From an uncultured Pelagibacteraceae bacterium (GTDB lineage Bacteria > Pseudomonadota > Alphaproteobacteria > Pelagibacterales > Pelagibacteraceae), in NCBI GenBank assembly GCA_902546145.1, contig CACCIT010000007.1, positions 1-32,485 on the forward strand: a stretch of 32,485 nt of DNA, in the 5' to 3' direction. The notes under the pieces are model-generated. The model made no database searches, was not told the origin of the DNA, and saw only the letters and a program-made list of their open reading frames with translations. Shown here in pieces: positions 23,343 to 32,485 of the stretch; the first letter of the stretch is position 1; the number at the start of each line of letters is the position of its first letter. Both the position numbers and the translations under genes were made by a program.

Positions 23343-25880
23343 GTGGAAAGATATAATTTCAAAGAGATTGAGAATAAATGGCAAAAAATTTGGGAACAAG
23401 AAAAAACTTTTGTAACAAAATTAGATAAAACTAAAAAAAAATTTTATTGCCTAGAAATGTTCCCCTATCCATCTGGCAAAATACACATGGGGCATGTTAG
23501 AAATTATACAATAGGGGATGTTTTAGCAAGATACAAATCTTTAGAAGGTTATAACGTATTACACCCAATGGGATGGGACTCTTTCGGAATGCCCGCAGAA
23601 AATGCAGCAAGACAAAACAATTTAGATCCTAAAACCTGGACTGAAAAAAATATAAACACAATGAAAACTCAATTAAAAAAATTAGGTTTGGCAATTGATT
23701 GGGATAGAGAAATTTCAACATGTTCACCTGAATATTATAAACATCAACAAGAATTTTTTTTAGAATTATTTGATAAAGGTCTTGTTTACCGTAAAGAAAA
23801 TTACGTAAATTGGGATCCTGTTGACCAAACAGTACTAGCAAATGAACAAGTTATAGACGGTAAGGGATGGAGATCAGGCGCTGAAGTACAAAGAAAAAAA
23901 CTGAATCAATGGTTTTTTAAAATTTCAAAATTTTCAGAAGAGCTATTAGCTAATTTAGACAATCTTAAAGAGTGGCCAAATAAAGTAAAAATAATGCAAA
24001 AAAATTGGATAGGGAAATCATTTGGTTGTGAAGTAAAATTTAGAATAAATGATCCCTCAGAAAATATAAATGAAATTGAGTGTTATACAACAAGACCCGA
24101 TACTCTTTTTGGAATGTCATTTATAGCTTTATCTGTTGATCATCCTATTTCTAAATTCTATGAAAATGATAAAGAATTTTTAAATTTTAAACAAAAATGT
24201 TCTAAAACTGGTACTACTGAAGAATCAATTGCTAATGCTGAAAAAATTGGTTTTAAGACAAATCTTGTAGCGTTAAATCCGTTAGATCCCAATTTAAAAG
24301 TTCCAGTATATTTTGCAAATTTTGTGTTAATGGATTATGGATTAGGTGCAGTATTTGGATGTCCTGCACATGACCAAAGAGATTTAGATTTTGCTACAAA
24401 ATATAATTTAGAAGTTAAAACAGTAGTATCTCCTGAAAAAAATAAAACAGACTTTAAAGTAAATGATAAAGCATTCACAGATGAGGGTTATATTATTAAT
24501 TCTTCCTTTTTAAATAATCTTAAGTCACCTGGTGAAGCAATTTTAAAATCAATTGAATATTTAGAAAAACATCAACTTGGTAAAAAAAAAATTAACTTTC
24601 GCTTAAAAGATTGGGGAATTTCAAGACAAAGATATTGGGGTTGTCCTATACCAATTATCTATGATGAAGATGGAAACCCCCATAAAGTTCCAAAAAATAT
24701 GCTACCTGTTGAATTACCAAAAATAAATCAATTTACTTCAAACGGAAACCCTCTGGACGACGAAAAGGAATGGAAGAATATTAAAATTGAAAATAAAAAT
24801 TACACAAGAGAAACTGACACACTAGATACATTTGTGGATTCATCCTGGTATTTTTTAAGATTTTGTTCACCTAAGAAGACAAATTATGGATTTGATTATG
24901 AAGAAATGAAATATTGGATGCCAGTTGATCAATATATTGGCGGTGTTGAACATGCAATTCTTCACCTTTTATATTCAAGATTTTTCATGCAAGCACTTTC
25001 GTTCAATAATACTAATTTTGAAATAAAAGAACCTTTTAAAGGATTATTTACTCAAGGTATGGTTTGTCATGAAACCTATAAAGATAAAGATAACAATTGG
25101 CTAAGTCCTGATGAAATTGATCTTAAGGATGGAAAAAAAGTATTAAAAAGTGATCCCTCACAAGAAGTAAAGATTGGACCATCAGAATCTATGTCTAAAT
25201 CAAAAAAAAATACTGTAGACCCTGAAAAAATTATAAATATTTATGGAGCTGATGCTGCCAGACTATTTATATTATCAGATAGCCCACCTGAAAAAGATGT
25301 TCAATGGTCAGATGAAGGTATTATATCCTCATATAAATTTATTCAAAAGCTTTGGAATTTAAATCAAAAAGTAATTGAAGAAATTAAGAAAAATCATGAT
25401 GAAAAACAAGACAACAATTTAGAAAAATTTACTAATAAGTTTATAAAAAAGGTTAACGATAGCCTTAATAATTTTAGTTACAATATCTTAATTGCAAATT
25501 TACATGAAATGCAAAATTTCTTATCTAAAGAATTAATAAAAAAACATAAAAAAGAAACTTTAATTGAAAATTATGGAAAAATTCTAATCACGATGCTACC
25601 TATAATTCCACACTTTGCTAACGAGTGTCTTGAACTTTTAAATATAAATTTATTGAAATGGCCAAACTATAATGAGAAAATGTTACATGAAGAAACAATA
25701 AATTATGTAATACAGATAAATGGAAAAAAAAGAGGCATTATTAACTCTGAAAGAAATCTTAAAGAAGAAGATTTAATAATTAAGATACAAAACGATACAA
25801 GCTTAAATAAATATTTAACAAATAAAAATATTAGAAAAAAAATTTATATACCAAATAAACTTATAAATATTATAATCTAA
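23343..25880 (+). CDS. leuS: Leucyl-tRNA synthetase
   Basis: An 845-residue class Ia synthetase that charges tRNA-Leu and edits mischarged products. It starts with GTG at 23343 ([19 protein letters not shown]); no ATG fits upstream. The HIGH motif is [16 protein letters not shown] (HMGH, about residues 49-52). The CP1 editing domain spans about 220-420, with the threonine-rich motif [13 protein letters not shown] and the CPAHDQRD segment. The second signature reads [13 protein letters not shown], so the first Lys of KMSKS is Ser while the critical second Lys is kept. The anticodon-binding and C-terminal domains follow. lptE starts 3 bases downstream. Confidence 0.98.
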   Translation: MERYNFKEIENKWQKIWEQEKTFVTKLDKTKKKFYCLEMFPYPSGKIHMGHVRNYTIGDVLARYKSLEGYNVLHPMGWDSFGMPAENAARQNNLDPKTWTEKNINTMKTQLKKLGLAIDWDREISTCSPEYYKHQQEFFLELFDKGLVYRKENYVNWDPVDQTVLANEQVIDGKGWRSGAEVQRKKLNQWFFKISKFSEELLANLDNLKEWPNKVKIMQKNWIGKSFGCEVKFRINDPSENINEIECYTTRPDTLFGMSFIALSVDHPISKFYENDKEFLNFKQKCSKTGTTEESIANAEKIGFKTNLVALNPLDPNLKVPVYFANFVLMDYGLGAVFGCPAHDQRDLDFATKYNLEVKTVVSPEKNKTDFKVNDKAFTDEGYIINSSFLNNLKSPGEAILKSIEYLEKHQLGKKKINFRLKDWGISRQRYWGCPIPIIYDEDGNPHKVPKNMLPVELPKINQFTSNGNPLDDEKEWKNIKIENKNYTRETDTLDTFVDSSWYFLRFCSPKKTNYGFDYEEMKYWMPVDQYIGGVEHAILHLLYSRFFMQALSFNNTNFEIKEPFKGLFTQGMVCHETYKDKDNNWLSPDEIDLKDGKKVLKSDPSQEVKIGPSESMSKSKKNTVDPEKIINIYGADAARLFILSDSPPEKDVQWSDEGIISSYKFIQKLWNLNQKVIEEIKKNHDEKQDNNLEKFTNKFIKKVNDSLNNFSYNILIANLHEMQNFLSKELIKKHKKETLIENYGKILITMLPIIPHFANECLELLNINLLKWPNYNEKMLHEETINYVIQINGKKRGIINSERNLKEEDLIIKIQNDTSLNKYLTNKNIRKKIYIPNKLINIII

Positions 25881-25883
25881 CCC

Positions 25884-26345
25884 ATGTTAAAGAAATTATT
25901 ACCAATAATCATATTACTATTCTTTAGCACTTCATGCGGATTCGAAGCTAAATATAAAGGCTTTGAGGGAGTTGATTTTGTTTTAAAATTACAAAATTCT
26001 AAAGGAGATCGTGAACTTAATAATGCAATTAAATCTCAATTATCAAGATATGATAAAGATAAAGATGATTACAATTTAATAAAATTAGACTTAGATAGTA
26101 AATTTGAGAAAATATCAATTTCAAAAAATTCTAAGGGAGAAATTACTAAATATAATTTAAAAGCAGAAGTAAATTTTAGGATTAGTTTAGATGAAAAAAC
26201 AAGAGAAATTTTTTTTATAGAAGAATTTAAAATTGATAAAATAAGCGATACAGTTCAAGAAAAAAATTATATTCAAATTATAAAAAAAGATTTTGCTCAA
26301 TCAATTGTGCAAAACTTAATTATAGATATAAGAAAAAATAAATGA
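25884..26345 (+). CDS. lptE: LptE-like LPS-assembly lipoprotein
   Basis: A 153-residue lipoprotein with signal peptide and lipobox FFSTSC (C18), followed by GFEAKYKG, the typical G-F/Y-x-P/A start of LptE. LptE plugs the LptD barrel that delivers LPS to the outer leaflet of the outer membrane. Sequence conservation in this family is poor, so the call rests on length, lipobox and position: it lies between leuS and holA, the standard place of lptE in proteobacteria. It overlaps holA by 4 bases. Confidence 0.85.
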   Translation: MLKKLLPIIILLFFSTSCGFEAKYKGFEGVDFVLKLQNSKGDRELNNAIKSQLSRYDKDKDDYNLIKLDLDSKFEKISISKNSKGEITKYNLKAEVNFRISLDEKTREIFFIEEFKIDKISDTVQEKNYIQIIKKDFAQSIVQNLIIDIRKNK

Positions 26346-27340
26346 TCTTAAAGTATTTTGAGACTGAAAAAATTAATAAAAAAGAAACAAAATTATTTCT
26401 ACTTTATGGAAAAAATAGTGGCCTTATAAAAGATACAATAAATAAAATTGAATTTAGTAAAGGAGAACGTTTTCAATACGATGAAAAGGATATTTTAGAA
26501 AATGAAAAATTATTTTTTGAAAATATACTAGTAAAATCTCTTTTTGTTCAGAACAAGACAATAATTATTAATAGATCAACTGATAAAATACTAAAAATTA
26601 TTGATCAAATTTTGGATAAAAATATAGAAGATGTTTTAGTTATTATCACAGCAGAAAACCTTGAAAAAAAATCAAAGCTAAGATCATTTTTTGAAAAAGA
26701 AAAAAATTTAGTATGTATTCCTTTTTATCCAGATACAGAAAAAACACTTTTAAAATTAGCAATGGACTTCTTTAAAAATGAAAAAATTGCAGTATCTCAA
26801 ATTAATTTAAATCAAATATTGAATAAAAACTTAGGTGATAGAGAAAATCTTTTAAATGAATTAAAAAAAATAAAGTATTTTGTTAAAAATGGCAAAAAAG
26901 TTACTACGGAAACTTTGTCAAAGCTGATTAACTTATCAGAAGATTATAGTACATCAGAACTTGTAGATAATTGTTTGGCAAAAAATAAAAATAAAACACT
27001 CACTATTTTAAATGAAAATAATTTCAAAAACGAAGACTGTATTGCAATATTAAGAATTTTTTTAAGTAAAACTAAAAGAATTCTAACTCTAGCTAAAGAT
27101 TATGAAAAAAATAAAAATATAGATTTAACAATTTCTAGTGCAAGACCTCCAATTTTTTGGAAAGATAAGGAAATTGTTAAACAACAAATAATAAGATGGA
27201 ATACAAAAAAATTAAAAAAATTAATTTTTGAAATAAGTGAAATTGAGATTTTAATAAAAAAAAATTTAAACTCTGGCGTTCACCTATTGTATAATTTTGT
27301 AATTAAACAAACATTACAAAAATTTAATAATGAGATTTAA
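26342..27340 (+). CDS. holA: DNA polymerase III delta subunit
   Basis: A 332-residue HolA, the clamp-loader subunit that opens the beta sliding clamp. The N-terminal region has the family pattern KLFLLYGKNSGLIKDTINKI, which replaces a Walker-type fold without a functional ATP site. SLFVQNKTIIINRST lies in the clamp-interacting part, and the C-terminal third (RIFLSKTKRILTLAKDY, ARPPIFWKDKEIV) is the collar domain. The length is close to E. coli HolA (343). The ATGA overlap with lptE suggests translational coupling. Its last 17 bases overlap convergent parB. Confidence 0.92.
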   Translation: MILKYFETEKINKKETKLFLLYGKNSGLIKDTINKIEFSKGERFQYDEKDILENEKLFFENILVKSLFVQNKTIIINRSTDKILKIIDQILDKNIEDVLVIITAENLEKKSKLRSFFEKEKNLVCIPFYPDTEKTLLKLAMDFFKNEKIAVSQINLNQILNKNLGDRENLLNELKKIKYFVKNGKKVTTETLSKLINLSEDYSTSELVDNCLAKNKNKTLTILNENNFKNEDCIAILRIFLSKTKRILTLAKDYEKNKNIDLTISSARPPIFWKDKEIVKQQIIRWNTKKLKKLIFEISEIEILIKKNLNSGVHLLYNFVIKQTLQKFNNEI

Positions 27341-28163
27341 TTATATCAATTATTTTATTAAGTTGATCTAAATCTTTATATTCAAAAGAAATTTTTCCTT
27401 TATTTCTTTTATTATTTTTTATATCTACATTTAATCCAATTTTATTGGATACTGATAATTCAAGTGCAATAATATTTGTATCTTTTGTTAAACTTGATTT
27501 TTTTCTATTTTTGAAAATTTTAACAAAATTCTCTGCTTGTCTTACAGATAATTTTTTTTCAATGATTTTATTTGCTACAAAGCTGGCATTATCAAGCCCA
27601 ACTAAAATTTTAGCATGACCTGCGGTTAATTTTTGAGTTTCAATTAATTTAATTACTTCATGTGGTAAGCTTAAGAGTCTTAAGGAATTAGTAATATGAC
27701 TTCGACTTTTTCCAATAAATTTTGATACTTTTTCTTGATCATAAGAAAATTCATCAATTAATCTTTTATAACCTTGGGCTTCCTCAAGGGGGTTTAGATC
27801 ATGTCTTTGAACATTTTCTACAATTGCAAATTCTAAAGATTTTAAATCATCAGCTTCAGTTATAACAACAGGAACATTGTGTAAGCCAGCTCTTTGTGCT
27901 GCAAGCCACCTTCTCTCTCCTGCTATTATTTCAAATTTTCCTTCACTATCATTTGACTTTCTAACAATGATTGGTTGTATCATTCCCCTTTCTTTAATTG
28001 AATTTGTTAGATCAATTAAATTATTTTCATCAAATATTTTCCTTGGCTGATACTTGTTTGGAACAAGATCACTAATTTGCAATTGGTTTTTCTCTTGCTC
28101 TACTTTTGTTTCTCCTATCAATGATGATAAACCTCTTCCTAGACCCTTTTTAATTTTATCCAT
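27324..28163 (-). CDS. parB: ParB, chromosome-partitioning CTPase and parS-binding protein
   Basis: A 279-residue chromosomal ParB. The N-terminus KGLGRGLSSLIGE is the ParA-contacting motif. The CTP-binding domain has LVPNKYQPRKIF, IIAGERRWLAAQRAGL (GERRW box) and VENVQRHDLNPLEEAQGY. The helix-turn-helix for parS is around SKFIGKSRSHITNSLRLLSL, and a C-terminal dimerisation domain follows after a basic linker. It loads on parS and spreads along DNA. A perfect parS lies 1.4 kb away inside rsmG. Its start overlaps the parA stop by one base, and its end overlaps holA. Confidence 0.97.
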   Translation of the reverse strand: MDKIKKGLGRGLSSLIGETKVEQEKNQLQISDLVPNKYQPRKIFDENNLIDLTNSIKERGMIQPIIVRKSNDSEGKFEIIAGERRWLAAQRAGLHNVPVVITEADDLKSLEFAIVENVQRHDLNPLEEAQGYKRLIDEFSYDQEKVSKFIGKSRSHITNSLRLLSLPHEVIKLIETQKLTAGHAKILVGLDNASFVANKIIEKKLSVRQAENFVKIFKNRKKSSLTKDTNIIALELSVSNKIGLNVDIKNNKRNKGKISFEYKDLDQLNKIIDIIKSHY

Positions 28164-28957
28164 TAAGCAGCACTTCCTATTGTTGACTCTTGATTTATAA
28201 ATTCATCTGTAAAACTAAAATATGACTTACTGCCTGGGCATGATTTATCATAAATTAAAACTGGCATTCCATGCGAAGGTGCTTCTGATAATCTAACATT
28301 CCTAGGTATTACTGTTGAGTAAACTTTTTCACTAAAATAATCTCTTGCTTCTTTTTCAACTTGTGAAGATAACTTATTTCTCTTGTCATACATTGTTAAA
28401 AGTATACCTCTGATTTTTAATTCTGGATTTAAACTTACTTTTATTCTTTCAATTGTCTTCATAAGCTGCGTTAGACCTTCAAGAGCAAAAAATTCTGTCT
28501 GTAAAGGAACCAGAAGCGACCCTGAGCATACAAGGGCCATAACAGTCAACAGGCTAAGTGAGGGTGGGCAGTCTATCAGTATATAATCATAGGATCCTCT
28601 AGAATCGTTTAAATAAGCGGCTAATTTACGCTTTAAAATAAAAGCTCTATTTATATCATCAGCTGTTTCAACCTCTAGACCTGATAAGTCAACGTTAGAA
28701 GTTACCAAATCCAAATTTTCAAACTGGGTTTTCTTGATTACTTGATTAATTTCTTTAGTTCCATTCAAAACACCATAGATTGTATCGCTTGAGTTTTCCA
28801 TATTAGATAATCCAAGACCTGTAGTTGCATTTCCCTGAGGATCTAGGTCTATAACTAAAATTTTTTTATTATGTTGTGATAGTCCAGCTGCAAGATTTAT
28901 TACTGTTGTAGTTTTTCCTACCCCACCCTTTTGATTTATGACTGAAATAATTTGCAT
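28163..28957 (-). CDS. parA: ParA, chromosome-partitioning ATPase
   Basis: A 264-residue Walker-type ATPase. The deviant Walker A is NQKGGVGKTTTVINLAAGL, with signature K10 and catalytic K15. Walker A' is VIDLDPQGNATTGLG, and Walker B is YILIDCPPSLSLLTVMAL. ParA forms ATP-bound dimers on the nucleoid that move ParB-parS complexes and so separate the origins. It lies 21 bases after rsmG and one base before parB in the classic mnmE-mnmG-rsmG-parA-parB order found near the origin in many bacteria. The length is normal. Confidence 0.98.
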   Translation of the reverse strand: MQIISVINQKGGVGKTTTVINLAAGLSQHNKKILVIDLDPQGNATTGLGLSNMENSSDTIYGVLNGTKEINQVIKKTQFENLDLVTSNVDLSGLEVETADDINRAFILKRKLAAYLNDSRGSYDYILIDCPPSLSLLTVMALVCSGSLLVPLQTEFFALEGLTQLMKTIERIKVSLNPELKIRGILLTMYDKRNKLSSQVEKEARDYFSEKVYSTVIPRNVRLSEAPSHGMPVLIYDKSCPGSKSYFSFTDEFINQESTIGSAA

Positions 28958-28978
28958 TTAATTTTTTTCAATTTCCTT

Positions 28979-29623
28979 TTAATTTTTTTTTTTAATTTTT
29001 TTTATATTTATCAAGAATGAATCCTTACTTGTTAAACTTTTCTTTTCTATATATTCCAAATTCCATTTTTTTTTAGAATTTTCAAAAACTTTTTTTCCAC
29101 TTTTACCCATAAAGAAAATTAAATTTTTATATTTCGAAAAATTTTCATATACTAAATCTAAAACAACAGGCATAGGTTTAAATGCTCTCGACATAATTGT
29201 TCCTGTCTCTAAATTTTTTATCTCAAAAATATTTTTTTGAAAAACTTTTGTATTTAAATTTAATTTTTCTGAAACTTCTTTCAAAAAATGGCTTTTGTGG
29301 TAGCTTTTTTCATATAGATGCACATTCATTTTATTTTTCATGTTTTTTAGTATAATTGCTACTATAATTCCTGGTAAACCAGCTCCAGAGCCTAAATCTG
29401 TGGTTGTATTGCAATTTAAATCAACAAAATCAATTATTTGTGCTGAATCGATAATATGACGCTCAATTATTGCATTTTTTGATGCTGTATTTTGACCAAT
29501 TATGTTAATTTTTTTATTTTTTTCCAAAATCAGAGATATATAGTTTTCAAAGTCTAAAAATGTTTCACGTGAAACATTTAGATCATTAAGTCTAGAGTAA
29601 GAATTTAAAATTTCTTGATCCAT
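28979..29623 (-). CDS. rsmG: RsmG (GidB), 16S rRNA 7-methylguanosine-527 methyltransferase
   Basis: A 214-residue SAM-dependent methyltransferase acting on G527 of 16S rRNA. The SAM-binding motif is TTDLGSGAGLPGIIVAI (about residues 74-90). EKSYHKSHFLKEV and IMSRAFKPMPVVLDL follow, the latter containing the conserved SRA. The N-terminal NVSRETFLDF is encoded by DNA holding a perfect parS palindrome. The ATG shares a base with the mnmG stop, so mnmG-rsmG-parA-parB reads as one operon. The C-terminal tail is Lys-rich. Confidence 0.97.
   Translation of the reverse strand: MDQEILNSYSRLNDLNVSRETFLDFENYISLILEKNKKINIIGQNTASKNAIIERHIIDSAQIIDFVDLNCNTTTDLGSGAGLPGIIVAIILKNMKNKMNVHLYEKSYHKSHFLKEVSEKLNLNTKVFQKNIFEIKNLETGTIMSRAFKPMPVVLDLVYENFSKYKNLIFFMGKSGKKVFENSKKKWNLEYIEKKSLTSKDSFLINIKKIKKKN
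29558..29579. other. parS: parS centromere site (within rsmG)
   Basis: TGTTTCACGTGAAACA at 29561-29576 is an exact copy of the 16-base parS consensus bound by chromosomal ParB. Three more bases on each side keep perfect symmetry, so the palindrome is 22 bases. It lies in the coding sequence of rsmG codons 16-21 (NVSRET), about 0.6 kb upstream of parA. It is the only full match I found in the window. Confidence 0.93.
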
Positions 29624-31494
29624 TAAGCTATATGCTTAATAGACTTTCTTTTTACGTGTGACAACAAAATATATACAGCTGCTGGGGTTATTCCATCAAT
29701 TCTTAAAGCTTGACCCATAGTTTTAGGCTTTATTTCTTTAAATTTAGCTTTAACCTCATTAGACAAACCTGAAAGTGCATCATAATTAATTTTATCAGGA
29801 ATAATTAAGTTCTCATCCCTCTTAAATGCTAAAATATCTGCTTTTTGCTTCTTTAAATACCCCCTGTAATGGGCATTAATTTCTACTTGTTCATCAATTT
29901 CTTTACTAAAATAGGGTATTTCAGGCCATATTTCTCTAATTTTACTCATATTTACGTCTTTTTGAGTTAGAACCTCATTTGAAGACCTCAATATTCCATC
30001 TTTCGCTATTTTAATCCCAAATTTTTCTGCTTTAGATGGTGAAATACTAGATTTATTCATTTTTAAATTAATTTTTTCAATTTTGTCAAATTTATCCAAA
30101 TATAAAACTTTTCTTTCCTCTCCAATTAACCCAATTTCTATTCCCTTAGCTGTTAATCTTTGATCTGCATTATCTGCTCTCAAGCTTAATCGATATTCTG
30201 CTCTTGATGTAAACATACGGTATGGCTCCGCAACTCCCTTGGTAACTAAATCATCAATCATTACCCCAATATAGGCATCGGATCTATCAAGGATAAAAGG
30301 CTCAGAATTTTTAACAGATAAAGCTGCATTTATACCGGCTATGAGGCCTTGCGCAGCTGCTTCTTCATATCCTGTTGTTCCGTTGATCTGCCCAGCAAGA
30401 TAAAGATTGCTGATCTTCTTAGTTTCAAGGGTCAAGAATAGTTCACGTGGATCTATATAGTCATATTCTATGGCATATCCTGGTCTTATAATAGTTACAT
30501 TCTCTAAACCATTGATATTATTACATATTTCTTCTTGTACATCAGCTGGGAGCGATGTGGAGATTCCATTAGGGTAAATTGTGTGATCTTTAAGCCCTTC
30601 TGGCTCTAAAAAAATCTGATGACGAACTTTATCTGCAAATTTTACTATCTTATCTTCTATAGATGGACAATATCTTGGACCTACTCCTTTTATGTTACCT
30701 GAGTACATTGCACTTTTAGATAAATTTTTTTCTATAATTTTATGAACCTTCTCATTGGTATAAGTCATTCGACATGACACTTGTTTGTTTAAATTTTTTT
30801 TAGTTAGGAAAGAAAAAAAATAAGGATCATCATCTGCAAATTGTTCTTCAAGGTTTTCAAAATTAATCGTTCTTGCATCTAACCTGGGAGGTGTTCCAGT
30901 TTTTAATCTTCCAATTTTAAAATCATATTTTGCTAATTGTTCACTTAAACCTGTCGAAGGTTTTTCATCATACCTACCTGCTGGTGTTCTTTCATCACCT
31001 ATATGTATCAAACCATTTAAAAAAGTTCCTGTTGTTAGTATTAACTTGTTGCATAATACCTTTTTACCTTCCTTAGTTTTAAAACCGCTTATGGTGTTTT
31101 TATTAAAAATAAACTTTATTACAGGATCTGAAAAAATGCTTAAATTACAATAGTTTATAAGTTTTTCTTGCATAAATTTACGATATAGTGCTCTATCTGA
31201 TTGAGTTCTTGGTCCACGTACAGCTGGACCTCTGCTTCTATTTAATAATCTAAATTGTATGCCCGATTTATCTGCAACATCTCCCATAACACCATCAAGT
31301 GCATCTATTTCTCGAACTAAATGACCTTTACCCAAACCACCAATTGCAGGGTTACATGACATCTCACCAATAGTTTCTATTTTATGAGTGAATAGAGCAG
31401 TGTTAACTCCTAGTCGAGCAGAAGCAGCAGCTGCCTCACATCCTGCATGACCTCCACCAATTACAACTACATCAAATGACAAATCATTTTTCAT
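29623..31494 (-). CDS. mnmG: MnmG (GidA), tRNA uridine-34 carboxymethylaminomethyl-modifying enzyme
   Basis: A 623-residue FAD protein that, with MnmE, installs cmnm5 on the wobble uridine of several tRNAs. The FAD loop is [20 protein letters not shown] (residues 10-29). [27 protein letters not shown] follows in two conserved halves. [19 protein letters not shown] and the double-Cys-region segment [12 protein letters not shown] are present, and [20 protein letters not shown] lies near residue 370. The C-terminal MnmE-binding helices are intact. It begins after a 116-base spacer below mnmE and shares a base with rsmG. Confidence 0.98.
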   Translation of the reverse strand: MKNDLSFDVVVIGGGHAGCEAAAASARLGVNTALFTHKIETIGEMSCNPAIGGLGKGHLVREIDALDGVMGDVADKSGIQFRLLNRSRGPAVRGPRTQSDRALYRKFMQEKLINYCNLSIFSDPVIKFIFNKNTISGFKTKEGKKVLCNKLILTTGTFLNGLIHIGDERTPAGRYDEKPSTGLSEQLAKYDFKIGRLKTGTPPRLDARTINFENLEEQFADDDPYFFSFLTKKNLNKQVSCRMTYTNEKVHKIIEKNLSKSAMYSGNIKGVGPRYCPSIEDKIVKFADKVRHQIFLEPEGLKDHTIYPNGISTSLPADVQEEICNNINGLENVTIIRPGYAIEYDYIDPRELFLTLETKKISNLYLAGQINGTTGYEEAAAQGLIAGINAALSVKNSEPFILDRSDAYIGVMIDDLVTKGVAEPYRMFTSRAEYRLSLRADNADQRLTAKGIEIGLIGEERKVLYLDKFDKIEKINLKMNKSSISPSKAEKFGIKIAKDGILRSSNEVLTQKDVNMSKIREIWPEIPYFSKEIDEQVEINAHYRGYLKKQKADILAFKRDENLIIPDKINYDALSGLSNEVKAKFKEIKPKTMGQALRIDGITPAAVYILLSHVKRKSIKHIA

Positions 31495-31559
31495 GGGTTG
31501 AATTTATATGTGAATACATAATTTACAAGACAGGCTTAGTTTTTTGTAAATAAGCGTTA

Positions 31560-31590
31560 ATTATCAATAGTTTTGGATAAAAAATGTCAA
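31560..31590 (-). promoter_or_regulatory. Candidate promoter of the mnmG-rsmG-parAB operon
   Basis: In the 116-base mnmE-mnmG spacer, read on the minus strand, a perfect -35 box TTGACA (31585-31590) precedes GATAAT (31560-31565, five of six matches to TATAAT) with a 19-base spacer. This is about 65 bases before the mnmG ATG. The spacing is longer than the ideal 17, so the call is tentative. No terminator for mnmE was seen in the same gap. Confidence 0.4.
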
Positions 31591-31610
31591 AAATCAGGGA
31601 AAATAGGGGA

Positions 31611-32485
31611 TTACTTACCGATGCAAAAATCGTTGAAAATACTACCTAATATCTCTTCTACATCGACTTTTCCAACGATCATACCTAAATGCCTAGTAGC
31701 TAATCTTAAATCTTCTGCTGCTTTATCAAAATCTTCTATTTCTTTTTTTTGGTTAAAGTTATTCAAATGCTCTAAACACTGTTCTAAATGTTGTCTGTGT
31801 CTTTCTCTAGTAATTACAATATCATCACTAGTTATAAATTTATTTTTTAAATTATTTTTTATTTTTATAATTAGTTCATCAATATTTTGATTGTCTTTAA
31901 TTGAGATTAAAACATGATTTATATTTTTTATTTCTGAATCAATTTTTTTTTCTAACAAATCAGACTTGTTTATAACTAAAATTGCATTTTCATCTAATAA
32001 ACCCTTCAAAACATCAGTAAAATAGAGACTTTTAGCATCTACTACTACAAGCTTCAGATCTGCTTCTTCGGCTCTATTTAAAGATAATTTAATACCTTTT
32101 TTTTCTATCTCATCTTTAGATTCTCTTATTCCTGCGGTGTCAGATATTATTACAGGATAACCATCTATATTGAGATGAGTTTCGATAACATCTCTTGTAG
32201 TACCGGCTATTTCAGAAACAATTGCAACATCTCTATTTGATAAATGATTTATTAAACTAGATTTCCCTGCATTGGTAGGTCCAAGAATTGCAATCTTAAA
32301 ACCTTCTCTAATTCTTTCTCCAACTTTTTGATCATTTAAAATTTTTTCAATTTTTTGAATAACATCATTTGAATCATTTTTGATTTCATCCAAAATATTG
32401 TTGGGCAAATCTTCATCTGGAAAATCAATTTTAGCTTCAACATGAGCCAAAATTTTTAAAAGTTTTTCTCTTAAAAAATTGAATT
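31611..32485 (-). CDS. mnmE: MnmE (TrmE), tRNA-modifying GTPase (5' part outside window)
   Basis: The last 290 residues of MnmE; the frame is open to the right edge, so the N-terminal tetrahydrofolate-binding domain lies outside. The first visible residues FNFLREKLLKILAHVEAKID are the helical domain, so the apparent TTG start at 32450 is not real. The G domain has ILGPTNAGKSSLINHLSNRD (P loop), IAGTTRDVIE (switch I), ISDTAGIRES and VINKSDL. The C-terminus is NDFCIGK, with the conserved FCIGK cysteine needed for modification. It acts with MnmG, encoded 116 bases downstream. Confidence 0.97.
   Translation of the reverse strand, partial: FNFLREKLLKILAHVEAKIDFPDEDLPNNILDEIKNDSNDVIQKIEKILNDQKVGERIREGFKIAILGPTNAGKSSLINHLSNRDVAIVSEIAGTTRDVIETHLNIDGYPVIISDTAGIRESKDEIEKKGIKLSLNRAEEADLKLVVVDAKSLYFTDVLKGLLDENAILVINKSDLLEKKIDSEIKNINHVLISIKDNQNIDELIIKIKNNLKNKFITSDDIVITRERHRQHLEQCLEHLNNFNQKKEIEDFDKAAEDLRLATRHLGMIVGKVDVEEILGSIFNDFCIGK

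Noticed and set aside
30439-30454. Second parS-like sequence around TTCACGTG in mnmG
   Set aside because: Only the central eight bases and a few flanking ones match (about 11 of 16), and the symmetry of the outer arms is lost; a chance match is likely.
31495-31610. Origin of replication in the mnmE-mnmG spacer
   Set aside because: No clear DnaA-box cluster (TTATNCACA type) was found. The parAB-rsmG-mnmG neighbourhood is origin-proximal in many bacteria, but this spacer is only 116 bases long.
31611-32450. MnmE taken as a complete 279-residue protein starting with TTG at 32450
   Set aside because: The frame is open to the window edge, and the upstream residues (FLREKLLKI) continue the MnmE helical domain. 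The gene is cut by the window, not short.

Overview
The window looks like a piece of the chromosome of a SAR11-clade (Pelagibacterales) alphaproteobacterium. By eye it is strongly A+T-rich. Genes abut or overlap almost everywhere, the longest gene-free stretch is about 210 bases, and no mobile element, CRISPR array, tRNA or rRNA was seen. Several gene blocks follow alphaproteobacterial order: murJ-trpS-nifU-like-tsaB-fur-miaB, rsmI next to a PBP-activator-like gene, grpE-dnaK-dnaJ, and leuS-lptE-holA beside parB-parA-rsmG-mnmG-mnmE. The species assignment is inference; the sequence alone does not name a strain.

Layout. Bases 1-7179 are mostly minus strand: miaB (cut by the left edge), fur and a very short tsaB, then murJ-trpS-nifU-like-bax-like, with a plus-strand secreted polysaccharide deacetylase between the two groups. 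Bases 7298-9586 hold maeB, a malic enzyme. Bases 9583-12803 hold a BON-domain lipoprotein, rsmI, an LpoA-like periplasmic protein and rdgB. Bases 12840-19170 form a long plus-strand run: grpE, dnaK (with a good RpoH-type promoter), dnaJ, an easily missed 55-residue membrane protein, dapB, nth and a PfkB-family kinase. Bases 19172-21522 hold a 39-residue ArfA-like ribosome-rescue protein, an OmpR-type regulator with a degenerate receiver, an L,D-transpeptidase-fold protein, yggS and a ThiE-like protein. Bases 21522-22764 hold a porin with a strong Shine-Dalgarno site and a strong terminator. Bases 22765-27340 are DUF3576-leuS-lptE-holA. Bases 27324-32485 are parB, parA, rsmG (with a perfect parS inside it), mnmG and mnmE (cut by the right edge).

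Themes. Much of the window serves the cell envelope: lipid II flipping, peptidoglycan hydrolysis and cross-linking, LPS export, and a porin. Much of the rest serves translation quality: tRNA modification by MiaB, TsaB, MnmE and MnmG; 16S rRNA methylation by RsmI and RsmG; two tRNA synthetases; and ribosome rescue. The chaperone set appears to be controlled by RpoH, and no hrcA is seen beside grpE. No clearly new multi-gene system was found. The most notable items are two tiny genes (ArfA-like and the two-helix membrane protein), the minimal TsaB without a neighbouring rimI, the antisense overlap of two gene starts at 1916-1968, and the parS embedded in rsmG.
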